In this document: positions 1 to 7,316 of the stretch, one piece after another
Layout of the letters: each line of letters begins with the position of its first letter
Position numbering within the stretch: position 1 is the first letter of the stretch
From: Vitreoscilla sp.
GTDB taxonomy: Bacteria; Pseudomonadota; Gammaproteobacteria; Burkholderiales; Burkholderiaceae
NCBI GenBank assembly: GCA_014378125.1
Contig: JACMOG010000232.1
Location: 1-8,058, forward strand
DNA: 8,058 nucleotides
Direction of reading: 5' to 3'
Notes under the pieces: model-generated
What the model was told of the DNA's origin: nothing
Databases searched by the model: none
The model's input: only the letters and a program-made list of their open reading frames with translations
Translations under genes and position numbers: made by a program

Positions 1-2
1 AC

Positions 3-1694
3 GAGCATGCGACACGCCACGGCAAGCTCTACCAGCTGTTCGAGCGCGGATTCGACAAGCTGCTGGCCGGCTACAAGCGCGGCCTCGACGTGGTGATGAA
101 GCACCAGTTCGCCACCTTGATGGTGTTCCTGGCCACGCTCGCGGCGACCGTGGTGTTGTTCGTCGTGATCCCGAAAGGCTTCTTTCCGCAGCAGGACACG
201 GGCTTCATATTCGGCAACGCCCAGGCGGCGCAGGACTCGTCGTTCGAGTCGATGAACCGCCGCATGGTGCAGTTCGCCGACATCGTGCGCCAGGATCCGG
301 ATGTCACCGGCATCGGCATGTTCGGCAACTCGTCGCAGTTCAACACCGGCAACTTCTTCATCGCGCTCAAGCCCAAGGACCAGGGCCGCAAGGCCGGCGC
401 CGACGAGATCATCGCCCGGCTGCGCCCGAAGCTGGCCAAGGTGGAAGGAGCGTCGCTGCTGATGCAGGCGGGTCAGGATATCAACGTCGGCGGCCGCCTC
501 GCGCGCACCCAGTACCAGTACACGCTCACCGATGCGGATCTCGATGAGCTCAATGAATGGGCACCGAAACTGCAGGCGCGCTTCGCGCAGCTGCACGGCC
601 TGACCGACGTGGCCTCCGACCTGCAGAACTCCGCGCCGTCGGCCAGCCTCACGATCGACCGCGACCGCGCAGCCAGCTTCGGCATCTCGCCGGCGCTGAT
701 CGATTCGACGATCTACGACGCCATCGGGCAACGCCAGGTGAGCCAGTTCTTCACGCAGATCAACAGCTATCACGTGGTGCTCGAGGTGACGCCGGCCCTG
801 CAGGAGGACGCCTCGCTGTTCAGCAAGCTCTACATCACGGCGCCGGCCACCGGCAAGCAGGTGCCGTTGTCGACGTTCGTGTCGGTGGACACCACGAAGA
901 CGGGCTACCTGTCGATCAGCCACCAAAGCCAGTTTCCGGCGGTGACGCTGTCGTTCAACTTGGCGCCGGGCGTGTCGCTGGGCGAGGCGGTGGATGCGAT
1001 CAACAAGGCGCAGGCCGATATGGGGCTGCCGCAGGCCCTGAGCGGGTCATTCCAGGGCACGGCGCAGGCGTTCAAGGACTCGTTAAGCAGCCAGCCCTAC
1101 TTGATCGCCGCCGCGCTGGTGGCCGTCTACATCGTGCTCGGCCTGCTCTACGAGAGCTTCATCCACCCGCTCACCATCCTGTCGACGCTGCCGTCGGCCG
1201 GCGTGGGCGCGCTGCTGATCCTGATGGCCGGCGGCTACGACCTCACCGTCATCGCGCTGATCGGCATCATCCTGCTCATCGGCATCGTCAAGAAGAACGG
1301 CATCATGATGGTGGACTTCGCGCTCACGGCCGAGCGCGAGCAGGGCATGAAGCCCGAGGAGGCCATCTATCGCGCCTGCCTGCTGCGCTTCCGCCCGATC
1401 ATGATGACCACCATGTGCGCGCTGCTCAGCGGCCTGCCGCTGATGCTGGGCCACGGCGCCGGCTCGGAACTGCGCCGGCCCCTGGGCTTCGCGATGGTGG
1501 GCGGGCTGGTGCTGTCGCAGGCGCTGACCTTGTTCACCACGCCGGTCATCTATCTGTACCTCGATCGCGTGCACTACTGGTACGAGAAGAAGTCGGAGGC
1601 GCGCAAGAAGCGCCAGAAGGCCAGGTCCATCCAGGCCGACGGCACCGACACCGACCGCTCGCTCCCTGTCGTCACCGATGATGCTGGCCACTGA
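3..1694 (+). CDS. RND efflux permease, MdtB/MdtC (HAE-1) type, C-terminal part (5' end outside window)
   Basis: This is the inner-membrane permease of a tripartite RND pump, which uses the proton gradient to expel drugs or other amphiphiles through a periplasmic adaptor and outer-membrane channel. The frame is open from base 3, so the ATG at 90 is an internal Met and 563 residues of a roughly 1,030-residue protein are present. Visible in order are TM7 (about 105-170), the motif [13 protein letters not shown], the second large periplasmic loop (to about 1090), and TM8-TM12 with [31 protein letters not shown] and [10 protein letters not shown]. The second Lys of KKN (1293-1295) and the Thr at 1407-1409 match AcrB K940 and T978 of the proton relay; the TM4 aspartates lie off-window. 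The wording resembles MdtB slightly more than MdtC. A basic tail of about 40 residues ([13 protein letters not shown]...) extends beyond TM12. It is the first gene of an operon with the two-component system downstream. Family assignment is firm; substrate is unknown. Confidence 0.95.
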   Translation, partial: EHATRHGKLYQLFERGFDKLLAGYKRGLDVVMKHQFATLMVFLATLAATVVLFVVIPKGFFPQQDTGFIFGNAQAAQDSSFESMNRRMVQFADIVRQDPDVTGIGMFGNSSQFNTGNFFIALKPKDQGRKAGADEIIARLRPKLAKVEGASLLMQAGQDINVGGRLARTQYQYTLTDADLDELNEWAPKLQARFAQLHGLTDVASDLQNSAPSASLTIDRDRAASFGISPALIDSTIYDAIGQRQVSQFFTQINSYHVVLEVTPALQEDASLFSKLYITAPATGKQVPLSTFVSVDTTKTGYLSISHQSQFPAVTLSFNLAPGVSLGEAVDAINKAQADMGLPQALSGSFQGTAQAFKDSLSSQPYLIAAALVAVYIVLGLLYESFIHPLTILSTLPSAGVGALLILMAGGYDLTVIALIGIILLIGIVKKNGIMMVDFALTAEREQGMKPEEAIYRACLLRFRPIMMTTMCALLSGLPLMLGHGAGSELRRPLGFAMVGGLVLSQALTLFTTPVIYLYLDRVHYWYEKKSEARKKRQKARSIQADGTDTDRSLPVVTDDAGH

Positions 1695-1710
1695 CACTCG
1701 TTCGCCCGCC

Positions 1711-2412
1711 ATGAAGCTGCTGATCGTCGAAGACGAACTCAAGACCGCCGAGTACCTGCAGAAGGGTCTGGCGGAGCAGGGTTGCGCCGTCGACGTGGCG
1801 CACAACGGCATCGACGGCCAGCACCTGGCGCTGGTGCACGACTACGACGTGATCGTGCTGGACGCCATGCTGCCCGGCATCGACGGCTTCACGCTGCTGC
1901 GCGCGCTGCGCCAGGTCAAGCAGACGCCGGTGATCATGCTCACCGCGCGCGACTCCATCGAGGACCGCGTGCGCGGCCTGCACGACGGCGCCGACGACTA
2001 CCTGGTCAAGCCGTTCTCGTTCCTCGAGCTGTTGGCCCGGCTGCACGCGCTGCAGCGGCGCGGTCGCGCGCAGGAGCCCACGCAGCTGAAGATCGCCAAC
2101 CTGCAGATCGACCTGATCGCGCGCAAGGCCTGGCGCGGCAGCGAGCGCATCGACCTCAGCGCCAAGGAGTTCGCGCTGCTGGCCGTGCTGGCGCGCCGCC
2201 AGGGCGAGATCCTGTCGAAGACGGCCATCGCCGAGCTGGTGTGGGACATGAACTTCGACTCCAACACCAACGTGGTGGAGGTGGCCATCAAGCGCCTGCG
2301 CGCCAAGGTGGACAACGCGTTCGCGCCCAAGCTGCTGCACACCATCCGCGGCATGGGCTACGTGATGGAGGCGCGCGACGAGGCGCAGCCGGACGAGGAG
2401 CCCGCGGCGTGA
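1711..2412 (+). CDS. OmpR/PhoB-family response regulator, CusR/heavy-metal subfamily
   Basis: This 233-residue cytoplasmic transcription factor is expected to be phosphorylated by the kinase encoded next and then bind promoter DNA. The receiver domain (about 1-115) has the acidic pair E7-D8, phospho-acceptor D51 in [13 protein letters not shown]78 in MLTAR and K100 in LVKPF. The winged-helix effector domain (about 125-220) carries [20 protein letters not shown] and [11 protein letters not shown], which closely follow E. coli CusR. An acidic tail ([11 protein letters not shown]) ends the protein. The start at 1711 is chosen because MKLLIVEDE is the family N-terminus; in-frame ATGs at 1678 and 1681 would add residues absent from the family and would overlap the permease gene. 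No Shine-Dalgarno sequence is visible before 1711, so translation may be coupled to the permease, which stops 16 bases upstream. Probable target is its own operon, as inferred from context. Confidence 0.95.
   Translation: MKLLIVEDELKTAEYLQKGLAEQGCAVDVAHNGIDGQHLALVHDYDVIVLDAMLPGIDGFTLLRALRQVKQTPVIMLTARDSIEDRVRGLHDGADDYLVKPFSFLELLARLHALQRRGRAQEPTQLKIANLQIDLIARKAWRGSERIDLSAKEFALLAVLARRQGEILSKTAIAELVWDMNFDSNTNVVEVAIKRLRAKVDNAFAPKLLHTIRGMGYVMEARDEAQPDEEPAA
2395..2411 (+). promoter_or_regulatory. Shine-Dalgarno and GTG start of the kinase, inside the regulator gene
   Basis: GAGGAG at 2395-2400 lies 8 bases before GTG at 2409, and this GTG overlaps the regulator stop TGA as GTGA. This settles the kinase start at 2409 and predicts translational coupling between regulator and kinase. 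Confidence 0.8.
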
Positions 2413-3782
2413 GGCGCTCGATCACGGCGCGGCTGGTGCTGATGTTCGCGCTGGCCGCGCTGGCCATGTTCACGCTGGTGGGCACCGCGCTGTACGGCGT
2501 GCTCGAGCGCGAGCTCACGCGCCACCAGAACGACGACCTCAACACCAACCTGCAGAACATGCGCTACTCCATCGATCGCTTCGGCGACCTCGAGCACTGG
2601 GCGCGCCTGCAGACGAAGATGGACACGTTGTCGCCGGCCGACGGCAGCGTGCGCTTCTGGGTGCTGAGCGACGACCCGCGCTTCCAGTACGGCAAGGGGC
2701 TCGACGAGATGGAGCGCGTGAACCAGGGCGAGGCCGGGCACGGCACGTTGACGCTGCCCATCACCGGCCACAGCTACCGCACGCTGTCGATGCGGCTGGT
2801 GCCGTTCGCCGATCGCCCCGCGGTGCGCCTGATCGTGGGCGTGGACACGGCGCCGTTCGAGCACACCATGCGCGCGTTCCTGGTCGCCTTCGCGCTGCTC
2901 GCGCTGGCCGCGGTGGCCATCGTGATGGCGCTCGGCTGGTGGATCGCCCGCATCGGCCTGCTGCCGCTGCAACGGCTGTCGGAACAGGCGCGCGCGCTTC
3001 GGCCCAAGACGCTGTCGCAGCGGCTGCGGCTTGAGCGCCTGCCGGTGGAACTTGAAGACCTCACCGGCGCCTTCAACGGCGCGCTGGGCCGGCTGGAGGA
3101 GGCCTACCAGCAGCTGGAAGGCTTCAACGCCGACGTGGCGCACGAACTGCGCACCCCGCTGGCCAACCTGATCGGCGGCACGCAGGTGGCGCTGTCGCGG
3201 CCGCGCAGCGCGGGCGAGTTCCAGGAGACGCTGCAGTCCAACCTGGAGGAGCTGGAGCGCCTGCGCTCCATCGTCAACGACATGCTGTTCCTGGCCCGCG
3301 CCGACCAGGGCGAGGCGGCCACGGGACTGACCGCCGCCGACGTCGCGCACGAGGTGGAGGTGACCATCGAGTTCTTCGAGCCGCTGCTCGACGAGACCGG
3401 CACCACCGTGTCCATCGAGGGCGAGCTGCGCACCCAGGCCACGATGAACATCGCGCTGTTCCGCCGCGCGCTCACCAACCTGCTGCAGAACGCCATCGAG
3501 CACTCGGCCCCCGGTGCCCGGCTGGTGGTGACGATCTCGCAGCGCGCCGGCGCCATCTGGATCGCGGTCGCCAATCCCGGCGGCCCGATTGCCGCGACCC
3601 ACCTGCCGCGGCTGTTCGATCGGTTCTACCGCGTCGACTCCGCGCGCCACGACTCGGGCGAGATCCATGGCCACGGGCTGGGGCTGGCAATCGTGAAGGC
3701 GGTGGCGTCGATGCATGGGGGCACCACGCTGGCCACCAGCGACGAGGGCGTCACCACGATCGCGTTCAGCATCGCGGGCTAG
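2409..3782 (+). CDS. Membrane sensor histidine kinase, CusS/heavy-metal sensor family
   Basis: This 457-residue inner-membrane kinase should sense a periplasmic signal and phosphorylate the regulator encoded immediately upstream. TM1 spans about residues 9-31, the periplasmic sensor about 32-154, TM2 about 156-179 ([20 protein letters not shown]), and a HAMP linker about 180-233. The HisKA domain has the phospho-accepting H245 in [14 protein letters not shown]. The ATPase domain has the N box (N357, N361 in [11 protein letters not shown]), VANPGGPI in place of the usual D-x-G box as in CusS, the F box LFDRFYRVD (from 402), and the G box GHGLGLAIV (421-429). All catalytic elements look intact. 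The sensor loop lacks the Met/His-rich copper- and silver-binding stretch of E. coli CusS, so the ligand is uncertain. The start is GTG, supported by the GAGGAG sequence 8 bases upstream. Its stop codon overlaps that of the convergent gamma-glutamyltransferase gene. Confidence 0.95.
   Translation: MRRSITARLVLMFALAALAMFTLVGTALYGVLERELTRHQNDDLNTNLQNMRYSIDRFGDLEHWARLQTKMDTLSPADGSVRFWVLSDDPRFQYGKGLDEMERVNQGEAGHGTLTLPITGHSYRTLSMRLVPFADRPAVRLIVGVDTAPFEHTMRAFLVAFALLALAAVAIVMALGWWIARIGLLPLQRLSEQARALRPKTLSQRLRLERLPVELEDLTGAFNGALGRLEEAYQQLEGFNADVAHELRTPLANLIGGTQVALSRPRSAGEFQETLQSNLEELERLRSIVNDMLFLARADQGEAATGLTAADVAHEVEVTIEFFEPLLDETGTTVSIEGELRTQATMNIALFRRALTNLLQNAIEHSAPGARLVVTISQRAGAIWIAVANPGGPIAATHLPRLFDRFYRVDSARHDSGEIHGHGLGLAIVKAVASMHGGTTLATSDEGVTTIAFSIAG
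3779..3782. other. Shared palindromic CTAG giving overlapping convergent stop codons
   Basis: TAG at 3780-3782 ends the kinase on the plus strand, and the complement of 3779-3781 is TAG ending the gamma-glutamyltransferase on the minus strand. The two genes therefore overlap tail-to-tail by four bases. The site sits in a short hairpin (GGGCT at 3776-3780 with AGCCC at 3784-3788, loop AGA) that is too small and lacks the T-tract needed to call a terminator. Confidence 0.9.
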
Positions 3783-5560
3783 AAGCCCCGTGCCGCGCCG
3801 TTCGGATCGCGCTGGTCCGCATACCCGTAGAACCCGTCCTTCGTGATCTCGATGGTCTGCGTGTCGCCCATCGCCTGGCGCTCCACCACCTTGTGCCCCA
3901 TGCCGCGCAGCAGCGCGACGGTGTCGGGGCTCAGGCCGCGCTCGATGCGCAGCTCGTCGGGCAGCCACTGGTCGTGGAAGCGCACGGCGGAGCCGGCCTC
4001 GGCCGGATTCATGCCGAAGTCGATCATGTCGACCAGCACCTGCAGCGTCGTCGTGATGATGCGCGCGCCGCCGGGCGAGCCGGTGGCCAGCCAGGGCTTG
4101 CCGTCCTTGAGCACGATGGTGGGCGACATCGAGCTGAGCGGGCGCTTCAGCGGCCCCACGGCGTTCGCGTCGCCGCCCACCAGGCCGTAGGCGTTGGGCA
4201 CGCCGGGCTTCGCGGAGAAGTCGTCCATCTCGTTGTTCAACACGATGCCGGTGCCCGAGGCGACGATGCCCGAGCCGAAGTTGGTGTTGAGCGTGTAGGT
4301 GACGCTGACGACGCTGCCCTTGTCGTCCGCCACGGTGAACTGCGTGGTCTGGTCGCTCTCGTAGGGTTGCGGACGTCCGGGCTTGATCTGCGACGACGGC
4401 GTGGCGTGCGCGAGGTCGATCTGGCCGGCCAGCTCCTTCGCGTAGGCCGGCGAGGTGAGGCCGGTGACCGGCACCTTCACGAAGTCGGGGTCGCCCAGGT
4501 ACTCGGAGCGATCAGCGTAGGCACGGCGCTCGGCCTCGGCCATCACGTGGATCGTCTTCGCGCTGTTCTGGCCCCAGTCGCGCAGGGGAAAGTTCGACAG
4601 GATGTTGAGGATCTGCACCACGTGCACGCCGCCGGAGCTGGGGGGCGGCATCGACACGATGTCGTAGCCGCGGTAGCTGCCGCGCACCGGCACGCGCTCG
4701 ACGGCCGTGTAGTTCTTCAGGTCGGCCGCGGTGATGAGGCCGCCGTGCGCGCGCGCCTCGGCCACGATGGCCGCGCCGATGGGGCCGTCGTAGAACGCCT
4801 TGGCGCCGTCGCGGCCGATCAGCTCCAGGCTGCGGGCGAGGTCGGGGTTGCGCAGGATGTCGCCGGTGCGAGGCAGCTGGCCGTCGTGGAAGAACACCTT
4901 GCGCGTGCCCTCCCACGTGCCCAGGTGGTCGCGCTCGGTCGCGAACACGCGCGCGAGCGTCTCGCCCACGGGAAATCCGCGCCGCGCCAGCCCGACGGCC
5001 GGCGCGATCAGCGTGTCGCGCTTCATCGTGCCGTAGTGGTCGAGCGCGTACGTGAGGCCGGCCACGGTGCCGGGCACGCCGATGGCGGCCTGGGTGAACA
5101 GCGACTTGTCGGTGATGACACGGCCATCGGCGTCGACGTACATGTCGCGCGTGGCGCCGGCCGGCGCGGTCTCGCGGAAGTCGATGGCCGTGTCCTTGCC
5201 CGTCTTGCCGTCGTGCAGGACCATGAAGCCGCCGCCGCCGATGTTGCCGGAGTTGGGCAGGGTCACAGCCAGCGCGAACCCTACCGCGACCGCGGCGTCC
5301 ACCGCGTTGCCGCCGTGCCGCAGCACGTCCACGCCCACGTCGGTGGCCAGGCCGCTGGCGGAGCTCACCATGCCGTGCAGCGCATGCACCGGATGCCGGA
5401 TGGTGTCGTCGAGGTCGTAGTTGATGACGCCGGTGGCGGCGGGCGGCTCCTGCGCGCCGGCGGCCAAGGACAGCGCGGCCGCGGCCGCCAGCGCTGCCGC
5501 GAGAGACGCGGCGGGAACGAGGCGGCGCAGGGGCCGAGCGACGAGCGGGGACGAAGCCAT
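3779..5560 (-). CDS. ggt: Periplasmic gamma-glutamyltransferase (glutathione hydrolase proenzyme)
   Basis: This Ntn-hydrolase removes the gamma-glutamyl group from glutathione and other gamma-glutamyl compounds, passing it to water or an acceptor amine. The product has 593 residues, against 580 in E. coli. A signal peptide covers residues 1-36 (RR near the N-terminus, Ala/Leu-rich core, likely cleavage at AAGA/QEPP). The proenzyme should self-cleave before T405 (YESDQ/TTQFTV), giving a large subunit and a 189-residue small subunit. Substrate-binding and catalytic residues recalled from E. coli are present: R129 in DFRETAP (R114), N425 (N411), D447 in MDDFSAKPG (D433), S476-S477 in PLSSMSP (S462-S463), and the lid with its Tyr in PGVPNAYGLVGG. 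E. coli Q430 is E444 here. The ATG at 5560 is chosen because it begins the signal peptide; the frame upstream runs into the divergent gene. No Shine-Dalgarno sequence is evident. Confidence 0.96.
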   Translation of the reverse strand: MASSPLVARPLRRLVPAASLAAALAAAAALSLAAGAQEPPAATGVINYDLDDTIRHPVHALHGMVSSASGLATDVGVDVLRHGGNAVDAAVAVGFALAVTLPNSGNIGGGGFMVLHDGKTGKDTAIDFRETAPAGATRDMYVDADGRVITDKSLFTQAAIGVPGTVAGLTYALDHYGTMKRDTLIAPAVGLARRGFPVGETLARVFATERDHLGTWEGTRKVFFHDGQLPRTGDILRNPDLARSLELIGRDGAKAFYDGPIGAAIVAEARAHGGLITAADLKNYTAVERVPVRGSYRGYDIVSMPPPSSGGVHVVQILNILSNFPLRDWGQNSAKTIHVMAEAERRAYADRSEYLGDPDFVKVPVTGLTSPAYAKELAGQIDLAHATPSSQIKPGRPQPYESDQTTQFTVADDKGSVVSVTYTLNTNFGSGIVASGTGIVLNNEMDDFSAKPGVPNAYGLVGGDANAVGPLKRPLSSMSPTIVLKDGKPWLATGSPGGARIITTTLQVLVDMIDFGMNPAEAGSAVRFHDQWLPDELRIERGLSPDTVALLRGMGHKVVERQAMGDTQTIEITKDGFYGYADQRDPNGAARGF

Positions 5561-5693
5561 GGGTGTCGTTGTCGTGCTGGAACGGTGCGGCCGATCGTAG
5601 TGCCGTCGCGCTGTTCGCGTCAGGAAATCGAACGATAGCCGTGGTGCAATACGGCCATTGCCGACCGCCTCTTCCCATCCGGAGCCCCGCCTC
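5561..5693. promoter_or_regulatory. Divergent intergenic region between ggt and the PotF-like gene
   Basis: These 133 bases must hold the promoters of both divergent genes for exported proteins. I find one fair sigma-70-like candidate for ggt (given separately). No convincing -35/-10 pair is visible for the plus-strand gene; TGCAAT at 5645-5650 is a possible -10 without a matching -35. No clear long operator palindrome was found. Confidence 0.6.
5594..5623 (-). promoter_or_regulatory. Candidate sigma-70 promoter for ggt
   Basis: Read on the minus strand, CTGACG (5623-5618) and TACGAT (5599-5594) each match four of six consensus bases of the -35 and -10 elements and are 18 bases apart. The implied start of transcription would leave a leader of roughly 27 bases before the ATG at 5560. 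Prediction by eye only. Confidence 0.4.
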
Positions 5694-5696
5694 ATG
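5681..5696 (+). promoter_or_regulatory. Ribosome-binding site deciding the PotF-like start
   Basis: GGAG at 5681-5684 lies 9 bases before ATG 5694. This favours 5694 over the in-frame ATG at 5658, which would place 12 Pro/Ser-containing residues in front of an otherwise normal signal peptide. Confidence 0.7.
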
Positions 5697-6809
5697 TCGA
5701 CTCGCCTTCCTCGTCTCCTCGCCGTCGCGGCCAGCCTGGCCGCCGCCCTGCTCGCGCCCGCCGCCCACGCGGCGCCGGAGCCCAAGGTGCTCAACATCTA
5801 CAACTGGTCTGACTACATCGCCGACGACACGTTGAAGAACTTCGAGAAGGAGACGGGCATCAAGGTCAACTACGACAACTACGACACCAACGAGATCCTG
5901 CACGGCAAGCTGGTGGCGGGCAAGACGGGCTACGACATCGTGGTGCCCAGCGCCCACTTCGCCAAGGTGCAGCTCGAGGCGGGCCTGTTCCAGAAGCTCG
6001 ACCGGAGCAAGCTGACCAACTGGGGCAACCTCGACCCCGCGCTGCTTCAGCTGATGGCCAAGGTGGACCCGGGCAACCAGTACCTGGTCGACTGGCTGTG
6101 GGGCTACATCACGGTGGGCATCAACACCGGCAAGGTGAAGGCCGCGCTCGGCGGCCTGCCGATGCCCGAGAACCCGTGGTCGCTGCTGTTCGACCCGAAG
6201 TACGCCGACAAGCTCAAGGGCTGCGGCGTCAGCTTCCTCGACTCGCCGTCCGAGGTGCTGCCCATCGCGCTGGGCTACGTGGGCAAGCCGGCCTACAGCC
6301 ACACGGCGGCCGACTACGCGCTGGCCGCCGCGATGCTCAAGAAGATCCGCCCCGACGTCTCTCGCTTCTCGTCGTCGGGCTACATCAACGACATGGTGGC
6401 CGGCTCGGTGTGCGCCGTGCTCGGCTATTCGGGTGACATCAACATCGCCCGCGCCCGCGCCATCAAGGAAAAGAACGGCAACGATATCGTCGCGTTCGTG
6501 CCGAAGACGGGCTCCACGCTGTTCTTCGACTCGATGGCCATTCCGGCCGACGCGCCGCACCCGCAGAACGCGCTGTTGTTCATCAACTACATCCTGCGCC
6601 CCGAGGTGCACGCGTCGCTCACCAACAAGGTGTTCTACGCCAATCCGAACAAGGCCTCGCTGAAGTTCGTGCAGAAGGACGTGGCCACCAACCCGAGCGT
6701 GTTCCTCAAGCCCGACGACCTGGCCCGGATGACCGTGCCCGACTCGCTGCCGCAGGACATCAAGCGGGTGCAGACGCGCGCGTTCACGTCGTTCAAGACC
6801 GGCCAGTAA
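5694..6809 (+). CDS. potF: Periplasmic polyamine (putrescine)-binding protein, PotF/SpuD-like
   Basis: This is the substrate-binding protein of a polyamine ABC importer: it captures putrescine or a related polyamine in the periplasm for an inner-membrane PotGHI-type transporter. The product has 371 residues, nearly the 370 of E. coli PotF. The signal peptide is residues 1-26 (Ala/Leu core, cleavage at AHA/APEP). Ligand-pocket residues match E. coli PotF as I recall it: W38-S39-D40-Y41 in IYNWSDYI, S86 in VVPSAHF, E187 in LDSPSEV, D248 in GYSGD, F277 and D279 in FFDSMAIPADA, and the Tyr in VFYANPN. Differences in or near the pocket are Y245 for W244, H88 for S87, S184 for A182 and P349 for L348. 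No permease or ATPase gene adjoins it, so it must use a transporter encoded elsewhere, or act as an accessory binder. It is divergent from ggt. Family is firm; the exact polyamine is inferred. Confidence 0.93.
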   Translation: MSTRLPRLLAVAASLAAALLAPAAHAAPEPKVLNIYNWSDYIADDTLKNFEKETGIKVNYDNYDTNEILHGKLVAGKTGYDIVVPSAHFAKVQLEAGLFQKLDRSKLTNWGNLDPALLQLMAKVDPGNQYLVDWLWGYITVGINTGKVKAALGGLPMPENPWSLLFDPKYADKLKGCGVSFLDSPSEVLPIALGYVGKPAYSHTAADYALAAAMLKKIRPDVSRFSSSGYINDMVAGSVCAVLGYSGDINIARARAIKEKNGNDIVAFVPKTGSTLFFDSMAIPADAPHPQNALLFINYILRPEVHASLTNKVFYANPNKASLKFVQKDVATNPSVFLKPDDLARMTVPDSLPQDIKRVQTRAFTSFKTGQ

Positions 6810-6931
6810 CACTGAACTGGGGCGGTCCGAGGGCTCTGATCGGGCTTTGGAAAGGCGCGGTCCTGCCTACGATCGGAATGCGGTGAATGCCTTCGTGGCC
6901 GGCATCGCGTCCGACCCATCAGGAACCCGCC
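6810..6931 (+). promoter_or_regulatory. Intergenic leader with candidate promoter for the small Ala-rich gene
   Basis: A possible promoter consists of TTGGAA at 6847-6852 (4/6 matches) and TACGAT at 6868-6873 (4/6), but the 15-base spacer is short. The decamer CTACGATCGG here is the same as at the candidate ggt promoter. No rho-independent terminator for the preceding gene is evident. Confidence 0.35.
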
Positions 6932-7222
6932 ATGCGCATCCAAGCCAACCCCACCGCCGCGGCCACGCTGCCGGCCGCGCCGACGAAGTCCACCCGCACG
7001 CCGCACGCGCCGGCCAGCAAGTCCGCAGCGACCACCCCCGCCGCGGCCCCGGCCGCGACCGCCGCCACGGCCAGGCCTGCCGCCGCCGCCAGGCCGACGG
7101 CCGCGGCGGCCGCTCCGGCCGCGCCCCCGCCCAGGGCCGCCACCGCGGCCCAGGCCGCCGAGGTGGCCGCTGCGCCCGAGACCTACGGCGGCGCCGGCAG
7201 CCTGCTCGACGCCCACGCCTGA
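6932..7222 (+). CDS. Small Ala/Pro-rich protein of unknown function
   Basis: I do not recognise this 96-residue protein. AGGA at 6921-6924 lies 7 bases before ATG 6932, which makes this start better than the in-frame ATG at 6887. About 41 of the 96 residues are Ala, with Pro, Thr, Arg and Lys making up much of the rest; the middle is runs of A with P, T and R, so it is probably disordered or extended and basic. It has no hydrophobic segment long enough for a signal peptide or membrane helix. The ends are of normal complexity: MRIQANPTAA at the start and ETYGGAGSLLDAHA at the end. Almost every codon ends in G or C (exceptions include CAA, GCA, CCT and GCT), consistent with real coding in this genome, although GC-rich repeats can imitate this. 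It is flanked by its own candidate promoter and by the DJ-1/PfpI gene. Other long frames over this stretch are judged spurious. Confidence 0.7.
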   Translation: MRIQANPTAAATLPAAPTKSTRTPHAPASKSAATTPAAAPAATAATARPAAAARPTAAAAAPAAPPPRAATAAQAAEVAAAPETYGGAGSLLDAHA

Positions 7223-7244
7223 GATCGACTCCCGGAAGGGGTCT

Positions 7245-7286
7245 TTGACCTCGGGCATTGGACTATCGGCCGGGCTTGCCTAAGCT
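7245..7286 (+). promoter_or_regulatory. Candidate promoter for the DJ-1/PfpI gene
   Basis: The best pair is TTGGAC at 7258-7263 and TAAGCT at 7281-7286 with a 17-base spacer; the -10 is a weak match (3/6). A second possible -35, TTGACC, lies at 7245-7250. The implied leader is about 25 bases. Prediction by eye. Confidence 0.35.
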
Positions 7287-7316
7287 TGCGCGTTCCAACA
7301 CCAGGGAACGCCTGCC

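Noticed and set aside
557..1681. Long plus-strand frame inside the RND gene
   Set aside because: It overlaps a clear permease in another frame, and its Arg/Gly/Ala-rich translation matches no domain; typical shadow of high-GC coding DNA.
2358..3968. Long minus-strand frame across regulator, kinase and ggt end
   Set aside because: The translation is His/Arg/Gln-rich and domainless, and runs antisense to genes with intact motifs in their own frames.
3893..5638. Long plus-strand frame antisense to ggt
   Set aside because: The minus strand holds a full-length gamma-glutamyltransferase with all catalytic residues; the antisense product is low-complexity Val/His/Arg.
4512..6812. 766-residue minus-strand frame over the PotF-like gene and ggt
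   Set aside because: It crosses two genuine divergent genes and the promoter region between them, with no recognisable domain.
6797..6827. Possible terminator at the end of the PotF-like gene
   Set aside because: GACC/GGTC and CCAGT/ACTGG can pair, but the stem is broken by an internal loop, straddles the stop codon and has no T-tract.
6847..7248. Alternative frame with ATG at 6847 overlapping the small Ala-rich gene
   Set aside because: It lacks a ribosome-binding site and is His/Arg/Gly-rich; the 6932 frame has the better start signal and third-position G/C bias.
6635..7258. Gly/Arg-rich minus-strand frame over the small Ala-rich gene
   Set aside because: The glycine and arginine runs are the complement of GCC/GCG alanine codons; no ribosome-binding site or motif supports it.
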